DNA from: a virus
Length of the DNA stretch: 64,000 nt
IMG/VR virus record: IMGVR_UViG_3300044959_000348
Location: 64,001-128,000 of that record
Reading direction: 5' to 3' (one strand)
In this document: positions 9,526-18,430 of the stretch, in pieces
Position numbering within the stretch: the first letter of the stretch is position 1
Layout: each line of letters opens with the position of its first letter
Position numbers and translations under genes: made by a program
The notes under the pieces: model-generated
What the model saw: the letters and a program-made list of their open reading frames with translations, nothing else
The model's database searches: none
What the model was told of the DNA's origin: nothing

Positions 9526-10754
9526 GTGGGAAACAATAGTGACGCACATAACAAAATAAGAGACAAAGCGTTTGATTTCAAAAATATCCCAGCCACTACT
9601 GGCATTTACCAAATACATCCTTATCCTGCTATGTTTCATTACATGTTAGTGCGGAAGGTTATATCCGAATATTCCCGAGAAGGTGATTATGTTATTGACC
9701 CATTCATGGGTTCCGGTGTGGCTGGTACTGAATCATTGCTTCTAAACAGAAACTTCTTTGGATGTGATATTAATCCTCTTGCTGCCGAAATAGCTCGTGT
9801 CCGTACAACGCCGTTAGAAACAAAACAAGTAAAGGATATCTTTGCTCTCTTGCACAATGTTTATAAAAATGCAAAAGAAGGTTATGTGCCACAAGTCAAA
9901 AATCTCCGGTATTGGTTTGATGAGGTGACAATACAAAATCTTAGCAGATTACATACTGCTATCAGTCAAGTGGGTGATAAAGATATTGCTCGTTTCTTTT
10001 GGATTGCCTTTTCAGAAGTAGTTAGAGAAACTTCACTGGCAGATAAAAATGAATTCAAATTAGTTAGAAGAAAAACACAAGCATCGTGTGATGTTTGGGA
10101 AGTTTTTGAAAAGATAGTCCATAAAAACATAGAAGCAATCCGTACATTAGACATATGTAAAGAAAGCCAAGCGCAGATTTCAATAGTAGAAGGCAATGTT
10201 TTTGATGTACTGAAAACTTTGCCTCATGAAGGTTTGATTTGCCTATCACTTCACCACCGTATGGTGATTCTAAAACCACTGTCGCATATGGTCAGTTCTC
10301 TCGTTTGTCTTTATGGTGGATGAGACATGGCAATGTGAACTTAGACACAATATCTTTGGGTGGCAAAAGAAAAGAAATACATACTCATTTGCCGTCTCCA
10401 TCCTTGTATAAAGCGTTAGAAGAAGTACAAAATAAAAACCATAAAAGAGCACAAGAGGTTTTCGGGTTTTATGATGACTTGTGGGAGACATGCAAACTTA
10501 TGGCTCCATTAGTGAAGAAAGGTTCTTTCGCTTTCTTGCTTGTTGGAAATCGTAGAGTACAAGGCGTAGAACTGCCTACTGATATAATTATGGCTGAGTT
10601 CTTTGAAAGCTTAGGGTATAAACACGAAGTCACATATGTGAGGGAAATCGGTAATAAGAGGATGCCTTACAAAAACAGCCCTTCCAATGTTGCTGGCGAA
10701 AAAGATGTGACAATGCGATATGAGTATTTAGTGAAGCTAAAGAGAGTGGGTTGA
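9526..10754 (+). pseudogene. DNA methyltransferase (N4-cytosine/N6-adenine type), frameshifted
   Basis: Two overlapping frames together make one amino-methyltransferase of about 409 residues. The first frame carries motif I DPFMGSG near residue 58. The second carries the catalytic TSPPYGD motif and a typical C-terminal half. The break lies at about 10231-10245: the first frame reads on past GGTTTGATTTGCC, while FDLPITSPPYGD is in the -1 frame. The start is GTG after a TATAAA-like box. Either a real inactivating frameshift or a sequence error; no slippery heptamer is obvious. Motif order (I before IV) fits alpha or gamma class enzymes. Confidence 0.75.
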
Positions 10755-10761
10755 ACCGAAC
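10754..10761 (+). promoter_or_regulatory. AACCGAAC box upstream of tRNA-Tyr
   Basis: Exact octamer AACCGAAC 20 bases before tRNA-Tyr, followed by a TATATA sequence. One of nine exact intergenic copies in the window. Confidence 0.45.
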
Positions 10762-10781
10762 TGTGTGGGATATATAGAAAA

Positions 10782-10864
10782 GGGAAGGTGCCGGAGTGGT
10801 CAAACTGGCCTGACTGTAAATCAGGTGGCGTATGCCTTCAGTGGTTCGAATCTACTCCTTCCCA
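10782..10864 (+). tRNA. tRNA-Tyr (GTA)
   Basis: Seven-base acceptor stem GGGAAGG/CCTTCCC, anticodon loop CTGTAAA with anticodon GTA, a longer variable arm, T-loop GGTTCGAATC and discriminator A. The class II-like length fits bacterial tRNA-Tyr. Confidence 0.9.
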
Positions 10865-10900
10865 CTAAGCATGAGATCTTTGACATAATGTTCAATATGT

Positions 10901-10974
10901 GCCCCGCTCGTCTAGCCTGGTCAGGACACCTCTCTTTCAAGGAGGAAACAGAGGTTCAAATCCCCTGTGGGGTA
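10901..10974 (+). tRNA. tRNA-Glu (TTC)
   Basis: Acceptor GCCCCGC pairs with GTGGGGT (two G-U pairs), anticodon loop CTTTCAA with TTC, T-loop TTCAAAT, discriminator A. The T-stem contains one A-C mismatch. Confidence 0.85.
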
Positions 10975-11009
10975 CGGTCTAGTGAGAGTTCTTTGACACA
11001 AAGACATAA

Positions 11010-11160
11010 AACCGAACCGGTCAGCATATATATATGTAAGTGGTCTTTGAAATAAGGTTAGTACAAAGAGACATGTGTATATGCGCGAGTGCGCAAAGCC
11101 CCAAACCCGCGGGTATTCCCTTGCTGATGGTGGGCTGGGGACTTGCCCACCACAGTGAGG
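11010..11160 (+). other. GC-rich hairpin island with upstream AACCGAAC box
   Basis: Begins with an exact AACCGAAC box (11010-11017). It contains GCGC-GAGT-GCGC, the palindrome ACCCGCGGGT and, at about 11126-11152, an eight-base-pair hairpin with arms TGGTGGGC and GCCCACCA. G+C is much higher than in surrounding DNA and no reading frame is convincing. It may be a structured RNA or processing leader for the tRNA-like element that follows. Confidence 0.4.
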
Positions 11161-11165
11161 GAGGT

Positions 11166-11235
11166 GGCCTAGTGGTTCAAATGGTTAGAACGCTGGCAAG
11201 TGCCAGAAGTGTGGGTTCGAGTCCCACCTAGGCCA
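11166..11235 (+). tRNA. tRNA-like gene with shortened anticodon loop
   Basis: Folds as a tRNA: acceptor GGCCTAG/CTAGGCC, D-stem GTTC/GAAC, T-arm GTGGG-TTCGAGT-CCCAC, discriminator A. The anticodon arm CTGGC/GCCAG is closed by only four bases, AAGT, so no normal seven-base anticodon loop exists and no identity can be assigned. Total about 70 nt, three short of normal. Either a decayed tRNA or a tRNA mimic. Confidence 0.6.
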
Positions 11236-11455
11236 CATGTTGTTGCAGTCGAAAACCCTGGCCTGAAAAGTCCAGAGGTTAATTTGAAGTTTTCGGATTT
11301 TGATGTTGCGTATGGATGCAATCTACGGGGGTATTCAATCAACCATTGGGGAATTGTAAGCGCCCATTCCGACGAAGCTCCATGGCCACAGTTCAATGGA
11401 TCTTAGGAAGTCTTCGGCTCCACGGATTACCTCTTCTTCTTTTCCTTGTATTTGT
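11236..11455. other. non-coding structured stretch, unassigned
   Basis: No supported gene. Contains CGAAAAC...GTTTTCG arms enclosing a CTGG...CCAG stem (11250-11300), and several short complementary stretches near 11345-11420. It directly abuts an IS200/IS605-type end on the minus strand, so it may be part of that element's RNA scaffold or an independent RNA. Confidence 0.3.
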
Positions 11456-11625
11456 ACGAACTACTCCTATCCTTCTCAGATAGAGTTTTCTGAGGAGTTT
11501 GCAGGTCTCATGCCTACCTTATCCTCAGAGGGCGGTTCACTTGCGCCCACTACTGCGTATGCCCAATCAGAGACACTCCGCCATACTTTTGCCCTTAACG
11601 GTACAGGCATGTGATAAAATTCAGA
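11456..11625 (-). mobile_element. IS200/IS605-type right end, solo relic (copy H)
   Basis: On the minus strand it ends in a hairpin followed by GTAGTTCG, similar to the TAGTTCAC/TAGTTGAC ends of IS200/IS605 (TnpB) elements. About 170 bases are clearly homologous to 21831-22000, including the shared segments CCTTATCCTCAGAGGGCGGTT and GAGACACTCCG. No tnpA or tnpB is adjacent. In this family the right end overlaps the guide-RNA (reRNA) scaffold, so the relic may preserve an RNA structure. Confidence 0.6.
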
Positions 11626-11726
11626 ATCTATACTTACTTTTTTATAATTCTGCGCTGTATTTACGCTTTATGCCTATACCTTACGCTATTTGTTTCCCAT
11701 GCATTTTGTATTCGATGATGCCCCAT

Positions 11727-13265
11727 TCATTTTGTAATGCAATCTCTATGGCTTCTTCTATGTAAGATGGTAAAAGGAAGAGCATAACTCTCAAAAACAT
11801 CACTAAAACTACATTTCACAGGGAAATTTTCAATCACTTTCTTACTGCACGAACGCCACCCTCCTCTAAATGGCCTCCCATGGATTTGCAAATATTCATA
11901 CATTCTCTTAGAGTTTAGCTGCTCTAATAGCTCTTGATAGTCACCGTCGTACTTGATAAAATACCCGGAATACACTGTGCATTCTTCTAAGCATGATAAA
12001 ACAAACCGTGGTTCTAAGCACATAGGCGGGAATATAATCTTCTTACCAAAAGACCTTTCTAAGTTTTGATGCCTACCAAAAGCATACCATCCCTCTGGAT
12101 TAGATTTGCCACCATCCCTTTTCAATAGTCTATCTTTCCGAGAGCATAAGTAAGAATACGCCAATGGATACTGCATAAGCTCGTCCTCTGTCATTATCTT
12201 ATATTTGCCATCTACAAGCTTATACGGAAAAATAATGTATTCCTTTGGATGCCCATCATCTCCTTTAAATGTAGAAGCCTTTATAATAGGTTTCAGTATA
12301 TTGGTTTCCACTTCGACAATCTGACCAGAACGTGTTTTTAGCGTTTGCACTGTATGCTCGTTAGATATTGGTTTGTCAGACTGTAATATAAATACCTCAT
12401 CTGCCAAAGTGGTTATACCTACTCCTATATATGCCACTTCCCCTAAGGGCTTATATCCTGGTGTCACAGCATTATCACGCACCCAAACACCAGCAGGCAT
12501 CACTTTGTGTATTATACTTTTACCTCTTCTTTCATATCGCCATGTTGTAGGCTTTTGCTTATTAAGCACGGTAATAGCTATATAGGCTCCAAACCCATCA
12601 AACGGCATCTCATCATCGTAATCTATAACCGTTTCTAACAGGCTCTCTTTTAGCAAGTATTCCCGTAGTTTTTGTGCTGCTTGCGTATAAAGCCAGGAAT
12701 TGGAAGTAACAAACGCTAACTTTCCATTTTCTTTGAGTAATCCTATGCTCATCTCAAAAAAGGCGATATACAAATCCGTAGAACCACTTCGACAGAAAAT
12801 GAAGTTATCATAAATAAACTTTTTATACTCATCAGGCATATGTTGTATCCTAACGTATGGTGGATTGCCGATTATGAAATCGTACTGTGACTTTGTGTTT
12901 TTTGTATCTGCATAGAAGTGCAAGCTATCTCTAATGTATAGTTTGCAAGGCACATCTAAGCCATAAGGTTTTAAGATTTGCTCTAAGCGCTCATGTGCTC
13001 TTTGGATTGCTTGTGCATCAATGTCCCATCCCTCTATTTTAGATAGTGCATTATGCCACTGCTCTGATGGCAACTGCTGTAAAATACGTTTGACAATAGC
13101 CACTAAAAACTGACCATCACCACACGCTGGGTCGAGAATCATAGCATCCGGATACCTCTGTGGGTTATAACCAACCACATACAATACCTCTTCCACTAAA
13201 ACATCCGGAGTATATACACTACCAAAGTATTTCTCCTTACCATGTTTGCGTACCAAAGAAGGCAT
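11727..13265 (-). CDS. N6-adenine DNA methyltransferase, TaqI/Eco57I-like
   Basis: 512 residues with gamma-class motif order: YTPDVLVEEV, motif I DPACGDG (45-51), an acidic motif II region (GWDID), catalytic NPPY (134-137), then a long C-terminal target-recognition region. It transfers methyl from S-adenosylmethionine to adenine N6. There is no fused nuclease domain and no restriction gene adjacent, so it is probably a solitary self-protection enzyme. The stop of the next minus-strand methyltransferase lies 7 bases upstream, which suggests one operon. The degraded homolog at 57067-57765 matches its first half. Confidence 0.88.
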   Translation of the reverse strand: MPSLVRKHGKEKYFGSVYTPDVLVEEVLYVVGYNPQRYPDAMILDPACGDGQFLVAIVKRILQQLPSEQWHNALSKIEGWDIDAQAIQRAHERLEQILKPYGLDVPCKLYIRDSLHFYADTKNTKSQYDFIIGNPPYVRIQHMPDEYKKFIYDNFIFCRSGSTDLYIAFFEMSIGLLKENGKLAFVTSNSWLYTQAAQKLREYLLKESLLETVIDYDDEMPFDGFGAYIAITVLNKQKPTTWRYERRGKSIIHKVMPAGVWVRDNAVTPGYKPLGEVAYIGVGITTLADEVFILQSDKPISNEHTVQTLKTRSGQIVEVETNILKPIIKASTFKGDDGHPKEYIIFPYKLVDGKYKIMTEDELMQYPLAYSYLCSRKDRLLKRDGGKSNPEGWYAFGRHQNLERSFGKKIIFPPMCLEPRFVLSCLEECTVYSGYFIKYDGDYQELLEQLNSKRMYEYLQIHGRPFRGGWRSCSKKVIENFPVKCSFSDVFESYALPFTILHRRSHRDCITK

Positions 13266-13272
13266 CTTTTTC

Positions 13273-14775
13273 TTATGGATTTAGCTCTTCCGTCTTTATG
13301 TATTTTCTAACTATACTATCAATATCATCTAATGCCTCTACACCTCCCTGACATAAGTAAGACAACTCAGTTTTATCTTGTTCGTCAAAAACAGGAACTG
13401 GTACAGTTTCAAATAATCTTTGTGTTATCACTCTCCTGCCTCCTCTTCTAATGCCTAATCCATCGTAGTACATCTGGAAAATCCTGCTATTCAAATACGC
13501 CGTAAGCCAATAAATGTCATCTGGCTTATACGGTTGTATAAATAATACATCGACTGATGGAAACAAATTTGCTCGACCAATAGAAAAATTTAGGCTTTTA
13601 CTTCTGCTTAGTGTAGGCACATAAATGCGTTTTCTATAAAAGTTCTGGTACAAAAACTCGTAGTTCCACAAAGCTTGCCAATCCCACCACTTCTTTTTAT
13701 CAGACAAATATCTCTTCTTTAGCTTGTCTGCATAATGACTAAGCTTTTCATAAAATTTTGGGAAAACAACGCGCAGCTGTTCTTCAGTTTGTATTTCATC
13801 AGGAATAATAAAATACCAAGCACATTCATCTAAAACAAATGGTTTACAGTATTTGGCTTTTGCAAAAGGATAAACACACTGTATCTCATTCTCCGATAAA
13901 TTCCATATGTCTTCGTCTTTCAGCAAAAAAGCTTCATCACACCCAGACACAAAACCTACACCTACCTTAGCAATATTACCAAGAGATACTATATCACACG
14001 TATACGACATTTGTGGTTGTAATGTCCAGGGTCCATCTCCTGAAAAGGGTTTCAATTCCGTGTAATGAAATAAGTCATTTTCGCCTTTTCGACTAATAGC
14101 GTCCAGTGCCTTTTCATATATGTCTTTATCTGTACAATCCGTTTTCTTTGTCTTCAAATACAATACATAATCTGCTTTCCTGCCTTTTATAAATCGCAAA
14201 ATAATAGTCTCTGGACTTTCACCTTTGAACAATTTCGTTTCATCTAAATCAATAATCAAATCAATAGTACCAGCCTCCGAAAGAAACTTGCGCAAATTTT
14301 TAGCATATGTGTTATACAAAAAACTATAAGGCACGATATAAATAAGCTCTTCGCCATCTTTCAGCAAAGAAACAGAACGCATGATGAACGCATAATATAT
14401 GTCGCTTTCAGCAGTACTAACTATACTCAATACATTTTGCTTTAGTACCTCCGTCAAATCATTATAATGTATATACGGAGGATTCCCAACTATCAGATCA
14501 AATGGTTCTTTAAAAGGATAAGTCAAAAAATCACCGTGAATAACAGTTGTGTCAATATATTTATCTTTACATGTAGAACATAGTTTATCATCTAATTCAA
14601 TGCCTGTTATATTTGTAAATCCTTTCTCAATCAATGCTTGTATGAAAGCGCCATCACCACATCCTGTGTCTAAAACTCTAACATCTGTATTTTGAAATTG
14701 AGATAAACCCACCATCAACTTAGTTATGTAATAAGGAGTTTTGCAAAAGGCTAAACCATTGCCATCATACGTCAT
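13273..14775 (-). CDS. N6-adenine DNA methyltransferase, TaqI/Eco57I-like
   Basis: 500 residues: FCKTPYYITKLM, motif I DTGCGDG (36-42), a GIELD acidic motif, catalytic NPPYIHY (98-104), then a recognition domain. Same general class as the downstream gene but clearly diverged in the C-terminal half, so a different target is expected. The two genes are 7 bases apart and probably co-expressed. The start ATG is followed upstream by RNA-like element A reading the opposite way. Confidence 0.88.
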   Translation of the reverse strand: MTYDGNGLAFCKTPYYITKLMVGLSQFQNTDVRVLDTGCGDGAFIQALIEKGFTNITGIELDDKLCSTCKDKYIDTTVIHGDFLTYPFKEPFDLIVGNPPYIHYNDLTEVLKQNVLSIVSTAESDIYYAFIMRSVSLLKDGEELIYIVPYSFLYNTYAKNLRKFLSEAGTIDLIIDLDETKLFKGESPETIILRFIKGRKADYVLYLKTKKTDCTDKDIYEKALDAISRKGENDLFHYTELKPFSGDGPWTLQPQMSYTCDIVSLGNIAKVGVGFVSGCDEAFLLKDEDIWNLSENEIQCVYPFAKAKYCKPFVLDECAWYFIIPDEIQTEEQLRVVFPKFYEKLSHYADKLKKRYLSDKKKWWDWQALWNYEFLYQNFYRKRIYVPTLSRSKSLNFSIGRANLFPSVDVLFIQPYKPDDIYWLTAYLNSRIFQMYYDGLGIRRGGRRVITQRLFETVPVPVFDEQDKTELSYLCQGGVEALDDIDSIVRKYIKTEELNP

Positions 14776-14809
14776 AGAACTCTATGATTTTTGTACCGAA
14801 ATAATAAAA

Positions 14810-14925
14810 GCGTAGGGCCGGTCCGAAGTCGCGCCTGTGTAGAGATGAGTCTCTGTATGTGTGATGAGCAATCATCAGTATGCAACCTCACCCTATAAAA
14901 CAGGAAGCCTCGAATAAATAGAATG
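14810..14925 (+). ncRNA. IS605-scaffold-like RNA element A
   Basis: Shares GTAGGGCCGGTCCGAAGT then CGCCTGTG..AGAGATG and CAGGAAGCCT with elements D (46618) and F (52877). The order and spacing match the region before the right end of the IS605-type copy at 37642-37738, but the terminal TAGTTCAC hairpin is missing. Lies directly upstream of a broken member of the paralog family. No nuclease gene is nearby. Confidence 0.5.
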
Positions 14926-14935
14926 GTCACAAATG

Positions 14936-14941
14936 TATAAT
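14936..14941 (+). promoter_or_regulatory. TATAAT box, leaderless arrangement
   Basis: TATAAT, six bases, GTG at 14948. It drives the relic paralog that follows, so the promoter outlived the gene. Confidence 0.6.
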
Positions 14942-14947
14942 TGTACC

Positions 14948-15490
14948 GTGATAACAGCACCTCCTTTTTTATCTTGTGTTATGAAACAAAGAAAAGTTTA
15001 TTTTAGGCAAAACTACATGATGAAATCAAATCAAAAAGGTATCGGATTATGCGGTTTTTGTTGCCGATAAAACCAATCTTGTTACGGAGCCTCGTTTTCA
15101 GTGTGGTGAATGTGGGCCAGAAGTTATTAGTGCATTAGAGGAATTTTATACAAAGAAGATAGAAACCAGCTTTCCAGATGCCATGTTCACGCACAATACA
15201 CAAGACATGTACATAGACTTCTCATGTTGGAGTCATGCATTTATGTTGTATGATTATATGGTATTCGACTTTTCTATTACGGTATCATATCATAATCAAG
15301 CTTCAAGAAAGATGGAATGGATATAGAGCGATTACACTGTATTTGGGAAAGAGCAATTGAGAATATAACAGGTGAAGTGTGTAAAGCCCCAAAAGTGAAT
15401 GTACCTGAAAACACGGATTCAGTTTTATGTGTTTTAGGATTTTTAGTTGTTTTGACTCAGGTGCGAAAAAATATGCGTACCTTAGCATAA
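14948..15490 (+). pseudogene. broken member of the about 350-residue paralog family
   Basis: The GTG start gives an N-terminus containing PPFLSCV and a basic stretch, nearly identical in plan to the intact next gene (15498). After about 40 codons the frame stops. Another frame then resumes with a family-type C-terminal segment (ALEEFYTKKI, then YDYMVFDFSITV), and a third holds IERLHCIWERAIENITG. The middle of the gene (roughly 150-200 codons) is missing and at least two frameshifts are needed. Tandem duplication followed by internal deletion explains it best. Confidence 0.65.
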
Positions 15491-15497
15491 TTGATTT

Positions 15498-16619
15498 GTG
15501 ATTATAGTGCCTCCATTTTTATCTTGTGTTTCAACACATAGAAAAAAAATAGCAGAAAAAATTCGTTTTTTAGGCAATGAACGAAAAATGAGTGCAGTTG
15601 TTAAAGCAATATCCTATACAGCAATATCCTATACAGCGACTAAGATTATGGCCGAAAATAAAATAGTTTATGGGAAACATACTGTTGGTGGATATGCAAA
15701 TAACTATAATGTAAAACATTACAATTTTATTTATGCGTTTATAATTACTAATTTAGTTGAAAACCGACGTGGCAATATTTCTCTTGTGTCTCATACATAT
15801 AAAAATGTTAGTGACAACAACACAGAGATAGGCATTGGTAGCATGATGAATATACAAGAAGCGATTATTCGTAAAAAGGGAAATATTATAAGAATCATAT
15901 TACAATTCCAAGAGCAAAAGTCTTTATCTAATAGCTATAAAGTGATACCTATAGAGTATGATATAGTTTTTGATGATCATTTTGTAAGATCAAATGATTT
16001 CGTACATTATATGCGTTTTATACCAGGCAAAGAACCGATCAAAACGATTGTAATCTCTATGGATAAAATCAGCGCAGTATTTTATAGAACAATATTTAAC
16101 GCAACGATATCTAAAATAGAGCAAATGTTTTGGAATATAAAACATTACACCCAATATGAAATAGAATTTTATATAGTTACTTCGCATATTTGGGAAATTG
16201 AGAGCATCTTAGAAAAAGTTCGGTCTAAGGTGAAAAGAAACATTGCTGTTGTCGATGGCATTTTGGTTGATTTTCTAAATGGTTTGGTAGATAAAATAGA
16301 ATATTATTATACTAAGTTGCTTCCTAATTATGGAATTTATGTTGTCTTAAACTTTTGGGCCAATCAAGTGGTACATATATGTGGATTATGCATCAGATAT
16401 TTTCAGATATACATCTTTTTTGATGCGTCTTCATGGAATCAAAAAAAGGTTGATATGATGATAAATATGTACACAGATATCATGAAATATGTTTTTCAAG
16501 CAGAAGTTATAGATGTTCACATACCTGACTATAAATCCAAAAGATTAAGAAGTGCTCATGCGCACATTGCTTTTACTGTTGTAAGCAAATCTCCTGATGG
16601 AAATGTGCATCATTCTTGA
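15498..16619 (+). CDS. paralog family protein (PPFLSCV N-terminus)
   Basis: 373 residues; GTG start exactly six bases after CATAAT, which itself overlaps the stop of the preceding pseudogene. Family N-terminal signature PPFLSC then STHRKK. The C-terminal signature is an alternating hydrophobic strand, then an amphipathic helix (MMINMYTDIMKYVF) and a final beta-like strand. No catalytic motif, signal peptide or membrane segment. Function unknown. It shares its fold plan with at least nine other loci between 14948 and 52798. Confidence 0.75.
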   Translation: MIIVPPFLSCVSTHRKKIAEKIRFLGNERKMSAVVKAISYTAISYTATKIMAENKIVYGKHTVGGYANNYNVKHYNFIYAFIITNLVENRRGNISLVSHTYKNVSDNNTEIGIGSMMNIQEAIIRKKGNIIRIILQFQEQKSLSNSYKVIPIEYDIVFDDHFVRSNDFVHYMRFIPGKEPIKTIVISMDKISAVFYRTIFNATISKIEQMFWNIKHYTQYEIEFYIVTSHIWEIESILEKVRSKVKRNIAVVDGILVDFLNGLVDKIEYYYTKLLPNYGIYVVLNFWANQVVHICGLCIRYFQIYIFFDASSWNQKKVDMMINMYTDIMKYVFQAEVIDVHIPDYKSKRLRSAHAHIAFTVVSKSPDGNVHHS

Positions 16620-16637
16620 TTTTGCCATTGACTTTTC

Positions 16638-16760
16638 ATGATACTTATTGACAATAAAGAAAGTCAATCGGTAAGATATATAGGTAAGAAAACTAAATAT
16701 CAAGATTTGCATGCATATATCAACTTTGTATTAGTAGTGAGTTCAGAAACGAGAGAATAG
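16638..16760 (+). pseudogene. C-terminal scrap of a paralog family gene
   Basis: A 40-codon frame from ATG to TAG. Its last part, LHAYINFVLVVSS, resembles the C-terminal strand of the preceding gene (AHAHIAFTVVSKS). No promoter box is at the usual spacing. Most likely the remnant of a deleted tandem copy. Confidence 0.35.
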
Positions 16761-16800
16761 TGAATAAGCACATAATGATATAACTACAACTTATATCGTA

Positions 16801-16878
16801 TTGATGAAACAAGAAGCTTTTGCATAAAAACCGAACTACTTGATGAAACAAGAAGCTTTTGCATAAAAACCGAACTAC
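16801..16878 (+). repeat. tandem 39-bp repeat, two identical copies
   Basis: Two exact head-to-tail 39-base units (16801-16839, 16840-16878). Each contains GATGAAACAAGAAGCTTTTG, close to the GATGAAGCAGGAAGC core of the IS605-like right ends, and an AACCGAAC box followed by TAC. The second copy ends 14 bases before the helicase start, so the repeat forms its promoter region. Confidence 0.8.
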
Positions 16879-16892
16879 ATATCATAAGTAAT

Positions 16893-18425
16893 ATGCATTC
16901 CTATAGTCTGTACGATTGGCAAAGGGAATGTTTGCAAGCCATATCCCAAAGCAATAGTGTCATTGTTTCTGCTCCTACGGGCTCAGGAAAAAGTTTAGTT
17001 GCTTACTTATGGGCTAATGTATTTGAGCCACAAGGCAGGGTCATCTTCACAGCACCTATTAAAGCTTTGTCTAATGAAAGATATTTAGACCTAAAGAAAA
17101 ACGGAGTAGATGTTGGCATAGAAACTGGAGATTTTAAGAAAAACACGGATGCTAAAGTTATTTGCTGTACTCAAGAGATATACACGAAAAAATATGCTTG
17201 CATTCCTTATCAAACTGTTGTTATTGATGAGTTTCATTATGTAACGCAAGACCCACAGAGATCCAGAGCTTATATAGATGGTATTGTAAGTACCCACGAA
17301 ACAAGCAGGGTATTAATCATGAGTGCTACTTTTGGAGATGCAAATAAAGTGAAAGATTACCTTGACAAGATAACTGGTAGGCAATTTGTTTTGTACCATA
17401 CGGATTTCAGGCCTACGAAGCTTGTGTTCATGGAAAATCCCGTTGATTTTGAAAATATCAAAGACGCTATTGTTTTTGCTTTTTCAAAAAGCGGGGTTAT
17501 CTCCGTCGCCCAAGCTTTATGGCGACAAAGAAAAAAGCTACCTAAAAATGTTGTAGATAATATACAGACTATCGCACAAAAACTAAGCATAGATAATGAA
17601 GAACTGTTGAATTTATCAAAAAGGGGCATTGGTGTTTACTACGGCAGCATGTTACCAAAGGAAAAGTTATTTGTAGAGGTTTCTTTCAGAAAGAGATTGA
17701 TTGATGTGGTAGTTGGCACAGATGCCTTGGCATTAGGTGTCAATATGCCTGCTAAGCACGTGATTTTTGCGCAGCTGGCAAAGTACTATGAAGGTCCAAT
17801 ATCTAAGAATGCTTTTTTGCAGATGGCAGGAAGAGCTGGCAGAAAAGGCTATTGGGACAATGGATTTGTGTCGTACATACAAAACTCTTTTGTAGAATCG
17901 TACGAATATGAAACCTCTGAGCTATATCTTGATCTTTTAAAAAGGCCACAAGAGGATTTTGCTATTTTGCTTAGTGTATCTATACCAGACTTATTGAATG
18001 GTAGAACAGCAGAAGAAGAAACAGAGTATATTGTAAAACATAGCTATCCTGTTATTGACTATGATTATGTGTATAAAGAAGCGTATGCTGCTGTGAATGC
18101 TATAGAATCAGCAGAAAAGGCATGGCCTGGTATCAAACAGATAATGATGGATACGTACTTCCACGAAATACCTTTGTCTGTAAATATAGCAGTAGCCCGT
18201 GAATTCCTGTATAAAGATGTGGTGCAGGCCGGAAAGTTGTTTGAACTAATACATTATATGCAAAAGAGTAAATCCATATTTTACTCTTTGCTGCAAACAC
18301 ATAGACTAATAATGCAGTTGCCTACGCATTTCAGGCAACGGGTTAGCAACAAAGAAGAAATAGTGGAGTCCATCATGCAAATAGACCCTACCGTATTTAG
18401 GTTTGACGAATTTTCAGATTTATAG
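16893..18425 (+). CDS. Ski2/Mtr4-like superfamily 2 helicase
   Basis: 510 residues with ordered helicase motifs: Walker A APTGSGKS (27-34), TAPIKALSNERY (Ia, 53-64), DEFHY (II, 112-116), SATF (III, 144-147), TDALALGVNMP (V, about 275-285) and QMAGRAGRKG (VI, about 309-318). DEFHY and the motif V/VI wording are typical of Ski2-like ATP-dependent RNA/DNA helicases (Ski2, Mtr4, Hel308) rather than of RecQ or UvrB. The C-terminal 190 residues are helical and unassigned. An AACCGAAC box lies 17 bases upstream. A role in virus replication or RNA turnover is possible. Confidence 0.88.
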   Translation: MHSYSLYDWQRECLQAISQSNSVIVSAPTGSGKSLVAYLWANVFEPQGRVIFTAPIKALSNERYLDLKKNGVDVGIETGDFKKNTDAKVICCTQEIYTKKYACIPYQTVVIDEFHYVTQDPQRSRAYIDGIVSTHETSRVLIMSATFGDANKVKDYLDKITGRQFVLYHTDFRPTKLVFMENPVDFENIKDAIVFAFSKSGVISVAQALWRQRKKLPKNVVDNIQTIAQKLSIDNEELLNLSKRGIGVYYGSMLPKEKLFVEVSFRKRLIDVVVGTDALALGVNMPAKHVIFAQLAKYYEGPISKNAFLQMAGRAGRKGYWDNGFVSYIQNSFVESYEYETSELYLDLLKRPQEDFAILLSVSIPDLLNGRTAEEETEYIVKHSYPVIDYDYVYKEAYAAVNAIESAEKAWPGIKQIMMDTYFHEIPLSVNIAVAREFLYKDVVQAGKLFELIHYMQKSKSIFYSLLQTHRLIMQLPTHFRQRVSNKEEIVESIMQIDPTVFRFDEFSDL

Positions 18426-18430
18426 ATGCT

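Noticed and set aside
9479-9559. 26-codon frame starting MIVPFFGY before the 9526 methyltransferase
   Set aside because: Superficially like the paralog family start, but no basic signature follows and the box-to-ATG spacing is only two bases.
11040-11406. Several 60-75 codon frames across the tRNA region
   Set aside because: They cover tRNA and hairpin sequences and have the composition of translated structural RNA.
16801-16878. CRISPR-like repeat
   Set aside because: Two direct copies with no spacer between them and no cas genes in the window.
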